Assembly: GCA_023401045.1 (NCBI GenBank)
Contig: JAEXEM010000184.1
Span: 1 to 9,051 of the forward strand
DNA: 9,051 nt
Direction: 5' to 3'
DNA from: Actinomycetes bacterium
GTDB taxonomy: Bacteria > Actinomycetota > Actinomycetes > Actinomycetales > Cellulomonadaceae
Under the pieces are notes generated by a model that saw only the letters and a program-made list of their open reading frames with translations, was not told where the DNA came from and made no database searches. Both the position numbers and the translations under genes were made by a program. Positions 1-9,051 of this stretch are shown here, in pieces (the stretch's first letter is position 1; each line of letters begins with the position of its first letter).

Positions 1-280
1 CCCACGGACCGAGCACGACGTCCCACTGCCGCACCTCGGTGGCGGCCACGAGCCCCTCGCGCGCGAACGGGTCGTCGGCGAGCACCGCGCGCACCTCGTC
101 GGCGTCGGCCCCACGGAGCACGAGGAGCGCACCCGGCGTGCCGTCGTCGGCGAAAGGGCCGGAGCCGAGCAGGCGCCCGGCCTCGGCGTGCGAGGCGAGC
201 CACGCGCGGTGCTCCGGGCGCACGACCGCCCGGACGTCGGCGCGCTCGTCGTAGGTGTAGGTCACGGCGAACAGAGGCAT
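1..280 (-). CDS. YciI-like domain protein, C-terminus cut by the window edge
   Basis: Reading the minus strand from the ATG at 280 gives 93 open codons that run off the left edge, so only the C-terminal end is missing (family members are usually about 90-110 residues). The protein begins MPLFAVTYTYDERADVRAVV and shows the YciI pattern: a first beta strand, then RPEHRAWLASHAEAGRLLGSGPF (residues 21-43, with the conserved His24), a strand ALLVL (51-55), and an ADDPFAREGL segment (68-77) carrying the conserved Asp70. In the YciI family this His/Asp pair lies in a putative active site of a dimeric ferredoxin-like fold; the physiological reaction is unknown for most members. The start is supported by AGGA seven bases upstream (288-291). 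The gene is divergent from the flavoprotein gene. The family call is strong from sequence; no substrate can be assigned. Confidence 0.85.
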   Translation of the reverse strand, partial: MPLFAVTYTYDERADVRAVVRPEHRAWLASHAEAGRLLGSGPFADDGTPGALLVLRGADADEVRAVLADDPFAREGLVAATEVRQWDVVLGPW

Positions 281-357
281 GCGGCCATCCTGCCGTCTGC
301 ACCCCTGTGCGTCGACGCGCGGCCGGTGACGCCGGCGCGCCGTGGCAGAGTGGCGGT

Positions 358-381
358 ATGACGACGAGGGACCCGCGATGA
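358..381 (+). other. Possible 8-codon leader ORF (MTTRDPR) overlapping the next start
   Basis: ATG at 358 opens a reading frame that ends at a TGA (379-381). That TGA overlaps the ATG of the flavoprotein gene (378-380) in an ATGA arrangement. Six bases before the ATG at 358 is CAGAGT (346-351), one base off the actinobacterial TANNNT -10 pattern, so a transcript could begin at or next to this ATG and be read without a leader. If translated, it would couple ribosomes onto the downstream gene. Chance is a real alternative, because short ORFs are frequent and the -10 is imperfect. Confidence 0.3.
366..371 (+). promoter_or_regulatory. Ribosome binding site deciding the flavoprotein start
   Basis: GAGGGA lies six bases before the ATG at 378, a good Shine-Dalgarno match and spacing. 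It favours 378 over the in-frame GTG at 342, which has no comparable motif. The site sits inside a possible 8-codon upstream ORF (358-381), so ribosomes translating that ORF would pass over it. Confidence 0.6.
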
Positions 382-1538
382 CCCGGACGCTGCGCACGCT
401 GCTCGACGACGACCTCCTGGCGCGGATCCACGCGCGCGCCGACGGGCACGACCGCGCCAACACGTTCCCGCACGACGACCTCGCGGACCTCGTCGCGGCC
501 GGCTACCTCACCGCGTTCGTCCCCGAGCGCCTCGGCGGTGCCGGCCTCGGGCTCGAGGAGGTCGCGCGCGAGCAGGCCCGGCTCGCCGCCGCCGCGCCGG
601 CCACGGCGCTCGCCGTCAACATGCACCTCGTCGTCACCGGGCTCGCGGCGCTGCTCGTGGCCCGGGGCGACGACTCCGTCGAGTTCGTCCTGCGGGACGC
701 GGCCGCGGGGGAGGTGTTCGCGTTCGGCAACTCCGAGGCCGGCAACGACCTCGTCATGTTCGGCTCGCGCACGCGCGCGGTGCCGCAGCCCGACGGCGGG
801 TACCGATACGTCGGGACGAAGATCTTCACGTCCCTCTCCCCGGTGTGGACGCGCCTGGCGACCTTCGGGCTCGACGACTCCGACCCCGACGACCCGCGCC
901 TCGTCCACGGTGTCGTGTCCCGGGACGAGGGCGTCGAGACCCGCGACGACTGGGACACGCTCGGGATGCGCGCGACCCAGTCCGCGACGACGGTGCTCGA
1001 CGGCGCCTACGCCCCGGCCGACCGGGTGTACCGCCGCCTGCCTCCGGGCCCCAGCGCGGACCCGTTCATCTTCGCGCTCTTCGCGGTGTTCGAGACGCTG
1101 CTCGCCGCGGTCTACACGGGCATCGGGCGGCGTGCCCTCGAGCTGGGGATCGAGCACGCCCGTCGGCGCAGGTCCTTCAAGCACGACGGACGGCCGTACG
1201 CGCAGGACCCCGACATCCGCTGGCGGATCGCCGACGCCGTCCTCGCGCAGGACGGCGCCGAGCTCCAGGTGTTCGCGCTCGCGCGCGACGTCGACGAGCA
1301 GGCCGACCACGGGGCGCGCTGGTTCGCCCAGCTCGTCGGGCTCAAGGTCCGTGCCACCGAGACCGCCCGCGTGGTCGTCGACCTCGCGCTGCGGGTGTCG
1401 GGCGGCGGGGCGTACTTCACCGGCAGCGAGCTCGCCCGGCTCTACCGGGACGTGCTCGCGGGCATCTACCACCCCTCGGACGACGAGTCCGCGCACGCCA
1501 CGCTCGCGACGTCCGTCCTCGGGCCGCCCGAGGCCTGA
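378..1538 (+). CDS. Acyl-CoA dehydrogenase-family flavoprotein
   Basis: The protein has 386 residues when started at ATG 378 (SD GAGGGA six bases upstream), the usual length for the acyl-CoA dehydrogenase (ACAD) fold. An in-frame GTG at 342 would add 12 residues but lacks an RBS. Domains follow ACAD order: an N-terminal helical domain with FVPERLGGAGLGLEEVAREQ; a central beta domain with FGNSEAGNDL, where ACADs have the flavin-contacting TEPxAGSD, then YVGTKIFTSLSP (residues 144-155) and GMRATQSATTVLDG (196-209), the typical GMRxTxS strand; and a C-terminal helical bundle with a Gly-rich SGGGAYF and RLYRDVLAGIYHPSDDESAH. ACADs oxidise acyl-CoA thioesters with FAD and pass electrons to ETF. 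I do not see the usual EGT(x)xIQ-type catalytic glutamate; the equivalent end carries His365 in YHPSDD, reminiscent of DszC-like and other non-canonical members. The true substrate, and whether it is a dehydrogenase or a monooxygenase, is therefore open. It is probably cytosolic, as no signal peptide is visible. Confidence 0.88.
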   Translation: MTRTLRTLLDDDLLARIHARADGHDRANTFPHDDLADLVAAGYLTAFVPERLGGAGLGLEEVAREQARLAAAAPATALAVNMHLVVTGLAALLVARGDDSVEFVLRDAAAGEVFAFGNSEAGNDLVMFGSRTRAVPQPDGGYRYVGTKIFTSLSPVWTRLATFGLDDSDPDDPRLVHGVVSRDEGVETRDDWDTLGMRATQSATTVLDGAYAPADRVYRRLPPGPSADPFIFALFAVFETLLAAVYTGIGRRALELGIEHARRRRSFKHDGRPYAQDPDIRWRIADAVLAQDGAELQVFALARDVDEQADHGARWFAQLVGLKVRATETARVVVDLALRVSGGGAYFTGSELARLYRDVLAGIYHPSDDESAHATLATSVLGPPEA

Positions 1539-1541
1539 GCC

Positions 1542-1563
1542 TCCCGGACCCCCGGGGGCGGGA
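1542..1563. terminator. GC-rich hairpin between convergent genes, possible bidirectional terminator
   Basis: In the 33-bp gap between the stops of the flavoprotein gene (1538) and the GH15 gene (1572), TCCCG pairs with CGGGA. Inside that stem a C5/G5 block forms an inner stem, with a two-base GA bulge on the left. The structure is nearly symmetric, so it would form in both transcripts. Neither side has a T-run, so it is not a textbook intrinsic terminator, but U-less hairpins are commonly proposed in high-GC actinobacteria. Base composition alone could produce it. Confidence 0.35.
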
Positions 1564-1571
1564 TCGCGACC

Positions 1572-3410
1572 TCACCGCCCGCGCGCCGCTCGGAGCGCCT
1601 CGTCGTGGCGGTGCGCGGCCCGCACGAGCGCGAGGTGCGACAGCGCCTGCGGCACGTTGCCGACGAGGCGCCCGCGCACCGGGTCGTACTCCTCGGCGAG
1701 CAGGCCGACGTCGTTGGCGAGCGGCACCACCGCGTCGAGCACCTCGCCCGCACCCGTGACGTCACCGGTGCGGGCGAGCGCCTCCGCGAGCCAGAACGAG
1801 CACGCGAGGAAGGGCGACTCCTCGCCGCTCAGCCCGTCGTCGGTCTCCTCGGCCCGGTACCGCAGGAGCAGCCCGGGGGCGACCTCGAGCTCGTCCCGGA
1901 TCGCGGCGACGGTCGCGAGCACACGTCGGTCGTCGGGGGGCAGGAAGCCGACCTGGAGCATCTGCAGGAGCGCGGCGTCGGTGTGCCTGGCGCCGTAGAA
2001 CTGGACGAACGTGCCGCGCCGTGCCGACCAGCCGTGCGTGAGCACGTCGGCGTGGATCTCGTCGCGGACCCGGCGCCAGCGGTCGAGGGGCGCGGGGAGC
2101 CCGTGGTCCTCGGCCCCGCGCACCGCGCGGTCGAACGCCGCCCACGCGAGGACCCGCGAGTGCGTGAACGGCCGCGGCGTCCCGCGGACCTCCCAGATGC
2201 CCCGGTCGGGCTCGCGCCACGTGCGCGCCAGCCCGTCGACGAGGCGGCGCTGCAGCGCCCACGTGTCGGTCGTCTCCGGCATGCCGTGGTCCCGCGCGAG
2301 GGCGAGCGCAGTCATGACACCACCGAGCACGTCGTGCTGCACCTGCCCGACCGCGGCGTTGCCCACCCGCACGGGACGTGAGCCCGCGTAGCCGGGCAGG
2401 TGGTCCAGGTGCGACTCCGGGATCCGGCGGCCGCCGTCGAGGCGGTAGACCGGCTGGACGTCGCTCGGGCTGCCGGCCACCGCGCGCACGAGCCAGTCGC
2501 GCCACCGCCCGGCCTCGTCGCGGTACCCCTGCTCGAGCAGCGCGACGAGCGTGAGCGCGGCGTCGCGCAGCCAGCAGTAGCGGTAGTCCCAGTTGCGCTC
2601 ACCGCCGAGCGTCTCGGGCAGGGACGTCGTCGGCGCGGCGACGACGCCGCCGGTCGTCACGTCCGTCAGCAGGCGCAGCACGAGCAGCGACCTCACGACC
2701 GCCTCGCGGTAGTCGCCGGTGTACGCGCAGGCGCGTGCCCAGCGGCCCCACAGCTGCGTCGTCTCGTCGACGCGGTCGTCGACCGTGAGGCGGGGTGGCA
2801 CCGGACGCCACGAGGGCACCCACGTGGACGACAGCTCGACGGTCTCGCCGGCGCGCAGGAGGAAGCGGTCGGTGTGGCGCGGTCCGTCGGCCCGCGGCAG
2901 GCGGTCGCCGCGCAGCACGAGCGAGTCCGGCCCGGCGGTCGCCCGGATCGTGTCGCGCCCCTCGTCGTCGCGCTCCCGCCGTACCCACGGCACGAGCGCG
3001 CCGTAGCCGAACCTCACCGTCCACTCGTGCTCGACGACGACCTCGCCCGACGTGCACGCGACACGGCGGACGAGGTCCGAGCGGTGGTCCGCGACCGGCA
3101 TGGCGTCGGTGACGACGGCCTCGCCGGTCGCGCTGCGGTAGCGCGTCTCGAGGACGAACGAGTCCGGGCGGTAGGCACGCCGCACCTCTGCGCCCGGCAC
3201 CGTGAGGGACCACCGACCGTGCTCGGGCGTGCCGACCAGTGCCGCGAAGCAGGCGTCGGAGTCGAAGCGGGGCAGGCACAGCCAGTCGACAGAGCCGCGG
3301 CGGGACACGAGGGCGGCGGTGTGCCCGTCGCCGAGGACGGCGTAGTCCTCGATCGGCACCTGGCCCGTCAGCAGGGCGGGGCCGGTGTCGGCACCGCGTT
3401 CGGCGTCCAT
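1572..3410 (-). CDS. Glycoside hydrolase family 15 (glucoamylase/trehalase-like)
   Basis: The protein has 612 residues from the ATG at 3410 to the TGA at 1572-1574, the normal size of bacterial GH15 enzymes (about 600). The N-terminus has the family signature [17 protein letters not shown] (residues 19-35), then [19 protein letters not shown], beginning the beta-sandwich domain. The C-terminal (alpha/alpha)6 barrel shows [20 protein letters not shown], then GIWEVRG with the likely catalytic acid Glu407, and [17 protein letters not shown] with the likely catalytic base Glu531. GH15 enzymes release glucose with inversion from alpha-glucans; many actinobacterial members of this architecture are alpha,alpha-trehalases (mycobacterial type), and sequence reading alone cannot separate these activities. 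No signal peptide is seen, so it is probably cytosolic, acting on glycogen fragments, maltodextrin or trehalose. It is convergent with the flavoprotein gene and divergent from uvrA. There is no strong RBS before 3410; CATGCT eight bases upstream is only a weak -10 candidate. A GTG slightly inside (residue 18) is a possible alternative start. Confidence 0.92.
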   Translation of the reverse strand: MDAERGADTGPALLTGQVPIEDYAVLGDGHTAALVSRRGSVDWLCLPRFDSDACFAALVGTPEHGRWSLTVPGAEVRRAYRPDSFVLETRYRSATGEAVVTDAMPVADHRSDLVRRVACTSGEVVVEHEWTVRFGYGALVPWVRRERDDEGRDTIRATAGPDSLVLRGDRLPRADGPRHTDRFLLRAGETVELSSTWVPSWRPVPPRLTVDDRVDETTQLWGRWARACAYTGDYREAVVRSLLVLRLLTDVTTGGVVAAPTTSLPETLGGERNWDYRYCWLRDAALTLVALLEQGYRDEAGRWRDWLVRAVAGSPSDVQPVYRLDGGRRIPESHLDHLPGYAGSRPVRVGNAAVGQVQHDVLGGVMTALALARDHGMPETTDTWALQRRLVDGLARTWREPDRGIWEVRGTPRPFTHSRVLAWAAFDRAVRGAEDHGLPAPLDRWRRVRDEIHADVLTHGWSARRGTFVQFYGARHTDAALLQMLQVGFLPPDDRRVLATVAAIRDELEVAPGLLLRYRAEETDDGLSGEESPFLACSFWLAEALARTGDVTGAGEVLDAVVPLANDVGLLAEEYDPVRGRLVGNVPQALSHLALVRAAHRHDEALRAARGR

Positions 3411-3528
3411 GGGAGCCCAGCATGGTGCGCCCGCGCGCGGTCCGCCCGACGACGGCGGGTCCGGCCGCCGGCGAGGGTGCACGAGGGCGTCGTCCCCAGG
3501 CGCGGCGCGCGCAGGTGGGACCGGCGCG

Positions 3529-3544
3529 TCGAACACCTGTGCGA
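3529..3544. promoter_or_regulatory. LexA operator (SOS box) upstream of uvrA
   Basis: TCGAAC-ACCT-GTGCGA matches the actinobacterial/Gram-positive LexA palindrome TCGAAC-N4-GTTCGA at 11 of its 12 specified half-site positions; the single mismatch is G for T in the right half. It ends 17 bases before the -10 element TAGACT, so its right half lies exactly where the -35 hexamer should be, and LexA bound here would block RNA polymerase. uvrA belongs to the LexA regulon in E. coli and other bacteria, so both place and sequence fit. The assignment is inferred from sequence. Confidence 0.8.
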
Positions 3545-3561
3545 CTGTCGGTGGGCCGACG

Positions 3562-3567
3562 TAGACT
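3562..3567 (+). promoter_or_regulatory. uvrA -10 element, leaderless-type promoter
   Basis: TAGACT fits the TANNNT -10 pattern. It ends eight bases before the GTG start codon at 3576, which places the expected transcription start at or within a couple of bases of that codon. No Shine-Dalgarno sequence lies in the interval, consistent with a leaderless mRNA. The -35 region is poorly conserved and is covered by the LexA box. Confidence 0.65.
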
Positions 3568-3575
3568 CGTCGGCT

Positions 3576-6455
<2,880 letters not shown>

Positions 6456-6524
6456 CGGGCCTGCACCGGGCCGAGCGCGACGCGTTCCCGGTCCCAGCCC
6501 GCCCGTGGCGCCCCCGTCGTGCGT

Positions 6525-7025
6525 TCAGGCGACGACGGCGAGCGGCGCAGGCTCGTGCCGGACGGTGAAGTTGACCGACCGGGCGATGAAGCAGTGCTCG
6601 TGCGCGCGGTGGTGCAGACCCGCGAGCAGCGCGTCGTCGACGGCCGACCCGTCCGCCGTCGTCGTCGACCGCACCGTCACGCGCGGGCGGAGCACGACCT
6701 CGGTGAACTGCCCGTGCCCGGCCGCCTCGATGCGCATCGTGCCCGACGCGGCGTCCTCGTAGCCGACGACGACGACGCCCGCCGCCGCCGCGAGGTGGAG
6801 GAACCACAGCATGTGGCACTGGGCGAGCGCCCCGACGAGCAGGTCCTCCGGGGACCACCGGTCGGGGTCGCCGCGGAAGTGCGGGTCCGACGTGCCGGGC
6901 AGCGGGACCTTCGCGCCGGACGACAGCGTGTGGTCGCGGCCGTAGGACGTGTACGTCGTCGTGCCGGCCGTGCCCGCGCCCGTCCACGTGAGGTCCACCG
7001 AGTACTGGTGCAGCAGCTGTGCCAT
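6525..7025 (-). CDS. OsmC/Ohr-family peroxide-defence protein
   Basis: This is a 166-residue protein, slightly longer than typical OsmC/Ohr (about 140). The core signature is SPEDLLVGALAQCHM (58-72), with Glu60 ten residues before the peroxidatic Cys70, the same spacing as NPEELLAAAHAxC in OsmC/Ohr. The second, resolving-type Cys145 lies in HEHCFIARSVNF, matching the C-terminal helix Cys of the family. Such proteins reduce organic hydroperoxides through the Cys pair, using lipoyl or other thiol donors. Assignment to OsmC versus Ohr or a related subfamily cannot be settled by eye, so no symbol is given. The start at ATG 7025 is supported by a -10-like TAGGGT six bases upstream on the same strand and by the absence of a better start. 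The gene is convergent with uvrA (69-bp gap) and divergent from uvrC (79-bp gap). No signal peptide is seen; it is probably cytosolic. Confidence 0.92.
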   Translation of the reverse strand: MAQLLHQYSVDLTWTGAGTAGTTTYTSYGRDHTLSSGAKVPLPGTSDPHFRGDPDRWSPEDLLVGALAQCHMLWFLHLAAAAGVVVVGYEDAASGTMRIEAAGHGQFTEVVLRPRVTVRSTTTADGSAVDDALLAGLHHRAHEHCFIARSVNFTVRHEPAPLAVVA

Positions 7026-7031
7026 GCAGCG

Positions 7032-7037
7032 ACCCTA
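7032..7037 (-). promoter_or_regulatory. OsmC-family gene -10 element, leaderless-type promoter
   Basis: On the minus strand TAGGGT ends six bases before the ATG at 7025, matching TANNNT at a distance that puts transcription start on or beside the start codon. There is no Shine-Dalgarno sequence between them. I could not identify a convincing -35 hexamer. Confidence 0.55.
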
Positions 7038-7091
7038 GTGGTGCACGTCACGTCGGCGGGTGCCCTGGCCGGGCGTGTGGGCGCACCGAAC

Positions 7092-7097
7092 TAGGCT
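7092..7097 (+). promoter_or_regulatory. uvrC -10 element, leaderless-type promoter
   Basis: TAGGCT fits TANNNT and ends seven bases before the ATG at 7105, so the transcript probably starts at or near that codon. The seven intervening bases contain only a GGA three bases from the ATG, too close to act as a normal ribosome site. No -35 match and no LexA box are visible in the 79 bp shared with the divergent OsmC-family gene. Confidence 0.6.
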
Positions 7098-7104
7098 CGG
7101 ACGC

Positions 7105-9051
7105 ATGGCCGACCCCGCCACCTACCGACCCGCGCCCGGGGAGATCCCCGACGCCCCGGGCGTGTACCGCTTCCGCGACGAGCACGGTCGGGTCGTCTAC
7201 GTCGGCAAGGCCAAGAGCCTGCGCAACCGCCTCAACAGCTACTTCCAGGACCTCGCGAACCTCCACCCGCGCACCCAGACGATGGTGACGACGGCGGCGT
7301 CGGTGCAGTGGACGGTCGTCGGCACCGAGGTCGAGGCGCTCGCGCTCGAGTACTCCTGGATCAAGGAGTTCGACCCGCGGTTCAACGTCAAGTACCGCGA
7401 CGACAAGTCCTACCCGTACCTCGCGGTGACGATGGCGGACGAGGTGCCGCGGGTCCAGGTGATGCGCGGCGCCAAGCGCCGCGGCACCCGGTACTTCGGG
7501 CCGTACGCGCACGCCTGGGCGATCCGCGAGACGGTCGACCTCCTCCTGCGGGTGTTCCCCGTCCGCACGTGCTCGGCCGGCGTCTTCAAGCGCGCCCGCC
7601 AGCAGGGCCGTCCCTGTCTCCTCGGCTACATCGACAAGTGCTCCGCGCCGTGCGTCGGGAGGATCGGCGTCGACGAGCACCACCAGCTCGCGCAGGACTT
7701 CTGCGACTTCATGGCCGGGGACACCGCCCGGTTCACCCGTCGTCTCACGCGCGCCATGAAGGAGGCCGCCGCGGAGCTCGACTACGAGCGCGCCGCGCGG
7801 CTGCGCGACGACATCGCGACGCTGCAGAAGGCGACCGAGCGCAACGCGGTCGTCCTGCCCGACGGCACCGAGGCCGACGTCTTCGCCCTCGCGGGCGACG
7901 AGCTCGAGGCGGCCGTGCAGGTGTTCCACGTGCGCGACGGGCGCATCCGCGGGCAGCGTGGCTGGGTCGTCGAGAAGGTCGAGGACCTCGACGACGCCGC
8001 GCTCGTCGAGGCGCTGCTCCAGCAGGTGTACGGGGCGGAGGAGGGGGGCGGGGCCGTCCCGCGGGAGGTGCTCGTGCCGACCCTGCCCGCCAACCTCGAC
8101 GAGGTGCAGACGTGGCTCACCGGGCTGCGCGGCAGCAAGGTGCACGTCCGTGTGCCGCAACGCGGGGACAAGCGCGAGCTCGCCGCGACGGTGCACCGCA
8201 ACGCCGAGCACGCGCTCGCCCTCCACCGGACCCGCCGGGCCGGCGACCTCACGACGCGCAGCCAGGCGCTTCGCGAGATCCAGGAGGCGCTCGACCTGCC
8301 GTCCGCACCGCTGCGCATCGAGTGCTACGACGTCTCGCACAACCAGGGCACGTTCCAGTCCGCGTCGATGGTCGTCTTCGAGGACGGGCTCGCCCGCAAG
8401 GGGGAGTACCGGCTGTTCAACCTGCGCGGGCCCGAGGGGCAGGGCGCCCGTGACGACACCGCCGCGATGCACGAGGTCATCACGAGGCGGTTCCGCCGCT
8501 ACCTCGCCGAGCGCGCCGAGTCGGCCGACCTCGAGCTCGGCGACGACGCGGAGGACGAGGACCTGCCGCGCACCGGGCCGGTCGACGAGCGCACGGGCCG
8601 CCCGGCCCGCTTCGCGTACCCGCCCAACCTCGTCGTCGTCGACGGCGGCCCGCCCCAGGTGGCCGCGGCAGCCGCCGCGCTCGCCGAGCTCGGCATCGAC
8701 GACGTCGCGCTGTGCGGCCTGGCGAAGCGGCTCGAGGAGGTGTGGCTGCCGGGGGAGGAGTACCCCGTCATCCTGCAGCGCAGCTCCGAGGGTCTCTACC
8801 TGCTCCAGCGGGTCCGTGACGAGGCCCACCGGTTCGCCATCACGGCGCACCGGCGCCGGCGCAGCAAGGGCATGGTCGCCTCGGTGCTCGACGACGTGCC
8901 CGGCCTCGGTCCGGCGCGCAAGGCCGCGCTGCTGCGGCACTTCGGCTCCGTCAAGCGACTGCGGGCGGCGTCCGCCGAGGAGATCGCCACGGTGCCCGGC
9001 ATGGGGGCGCGCACGGCGGCCGCCGTCGTCGCCGCACTCGCCGGCGGGGCC
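7105..9051 (+). CDS. uvrC: Excinuclease ABC subunit C (UvrC), last residues beyond the window
   Basis: UvrC is the dual-incision nuclease of nucleotide excision repair. The frame from ATG 7105 stays open for 649 codons to the window end, and actinobacterial UvrC is around 650-690 residues, so only a short tail is missing. Domains in order: GIY-YIG nuclease (residues 12-95) with GVY (19-21), [12 protein letters not shown] (32-43) and probable catalytic Glu82; a Cys-rich segment with Cys156, 171, 179 and 183; the UvrB-binding UVR motif (about 205-245, [17 protein letters not shown]); the RNase H-like 5'-incision domain with Asp409 ([10 protein letters not shown]), Asp513 ([10 protein letters not shown]) and His575 ([17 protein letters not shown]); and a tandem helix-hairpin-helix region from about 593 ([18 protein letters not shown]). 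A charged, poorly conserved insertion (about 467-505, [16 protein letters not shown]) splits the RNase H-like part. It is divergent from the OsmC-family gene with its own leaderless-type promoter. In many actinobacteria uvrC is followed by rapZ-yvcK-whiA, which would lie to the right. Confidence 0.98.
   Translation, partial: MADPATYRPAPGEIPDAPGVYRFRDEHGRVVYVGKAKSLRNRLNSYFQDLANLHPRTQTMVTTAASVQWTVVGTEVEALALEYSWIKEFDPRFNVKYRDDKSYPYLAVTMADEVPRVQVMRGAKRRGTRYFGPYAHAWAIRETVDLLLRVFPVRTCSAGVFKRARQQGRPCLLGYIDKCSAPCVGRIGVDEHHQLAQDFCDFMAGDTARFTRRLTRAMKEAAAELDYERAARLRDDIATLQKATERNAVVLPDGTEADVFALAGDELEAAVQVFHVRDGRIRGQRGWVVEKVEDLDDAALVEALLQQVYGAEEGGGAVPREVLVPTLPANLDEVQTWLTGLRGSKVHVRVPQRGDKRELAATVHRNAEHALALHRTRRAGDLTTRSQALREIQEALDLPSAPLRIECYDVSHNQGTFQSASMVVFEDGLARKGEYRLFNLRGPEGQGARDDTAAMHEVITRRFRRYLAERAESADLELGDDAEDEDLPRTGPVDERTGRPARFAYPPNLVVVDGGPPQVAAAAAALAELGIDDVALCGLAKRLEEVWLPGEEYPVILQRSSEGLYLLQRVRDEAHRFAITAHRRRRSKGMVASVLDDVPGLGPARKAALLRHFGSVKRLRAASAEEIATVPGMGARTAAAVVAALAGGA

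Noticed and set aside
342..377. GTG at 342 as the start of the flavoprotein (12 extra residues).
   Set aside because: It has no Shine-Dalgarno, the extra residues (MAEWRYDDEGPA) do not look like a family N-terminus, and ATG 378 has GAGGGA at ideal spacing.
538..1998. Long plus-strand frame overlapping the flavoprotein gene in another register.
   Set aside because: Its translation is almost entirely Ser/Arg/Pro/Thr, typical of a shifted high-GC frame, and it runs through the stop and hairpin between two convergent genes with clear homology.
2400..3575. Open plus-strand frame running into uvrA from antisense to the GH15 gene, suggesting a much longer UvrA.
   Set aside because: UvrA homology begins right after GTG 3576, a -10 element and LexA box sit just before it, and the upstream translation is low-complexity sequence opposite real GH15 codons.
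6456..6524. Short GGCC inverted repeat after uvrA as a terminator between convergent genes.
   Set aside because: The stem is only four or five bases with a seven-base loop and no T-run, which is not distinguishable from background in such GC-rich sequence.
7048..8940. A 630-codon minus-strand open frame opposite uvrC.
   Set aside because: It is composition-driven antisense sequence with no recognisable domain; the plus strand carries a complete set of UvrC motifs and the promoter.

Overview
The window is very GC-rich and shows strong G/C preference at codon third positions. Together with TANNNT-type -10 elements placed 6-8 nt before start codons and an actinobacterial-type LexA box, this points to a high-GC actinobacterium. 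My best guess is the Micrococcales/Cellulomonas neighbourhood, inferred from style rather than from a marker gene. Most of the window is ordinary chromosomal housekeeping sequence. I see no insertion sequence, phage gene, CRISPR array, tRNA or rRNA.

Layout from left to right. (1) A YciI-like small protein on the minus strand, cut off by the left edge. (2) Divergent from it, an acyl-CoA dehydrogenase-fold flavoprotein on the plus strand, possibly preceded by an 8-codon leader ORF that overlaps its start codon. (3) Convergent with that, a family GH15 glucoamylase/trehalase-like hydrolase on the minus strand, with a GC-rich hairpin in the 33-bp gap. (4) Divergent from the hydrolase, uvrA on the plus strand, with a LexA (SOS) box and a -10 element that imply a damage-induced, probably leaderless transcript. 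(5) An OsmC/Ohr-family peroxide-defence protein on the minus strand, convergent with uvrA. (6) Divergent from it, uvrC on the plus strand, complete except for its last few residues at the right edge.

UvrA and UvrC act in the same pathway, nucleotide excision repair. UvrA, with UvrB (not in this window), finds bulky lesions, and UvrC makes the two incisions. The OsmC protein between them would detoxify organic hydroperoxides, so the right two-thirds of the window has a DNA-damage/oxidative-stress character. Each gene appears to have its own promoter and none clearly forms an operon with a neighbour. The left third (YciI-like, flavoprotein, GH15) has no evident functional link to it.

I did not find a new multi-gene system. 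The most useful observations are at the regulatory level: the SOS box over the uvrA -35 region, a run of leaderless-type promoters, and the tiny ORF coupled to the flavoprotein gene. At the protein level they are the non-canonical first zinc site of UvrA, a probable iron-sulfur cluster site in UvrC, and the apparent lack of the usual catalytic glutamate in the acyl-CoA dehydrogenase homologue.
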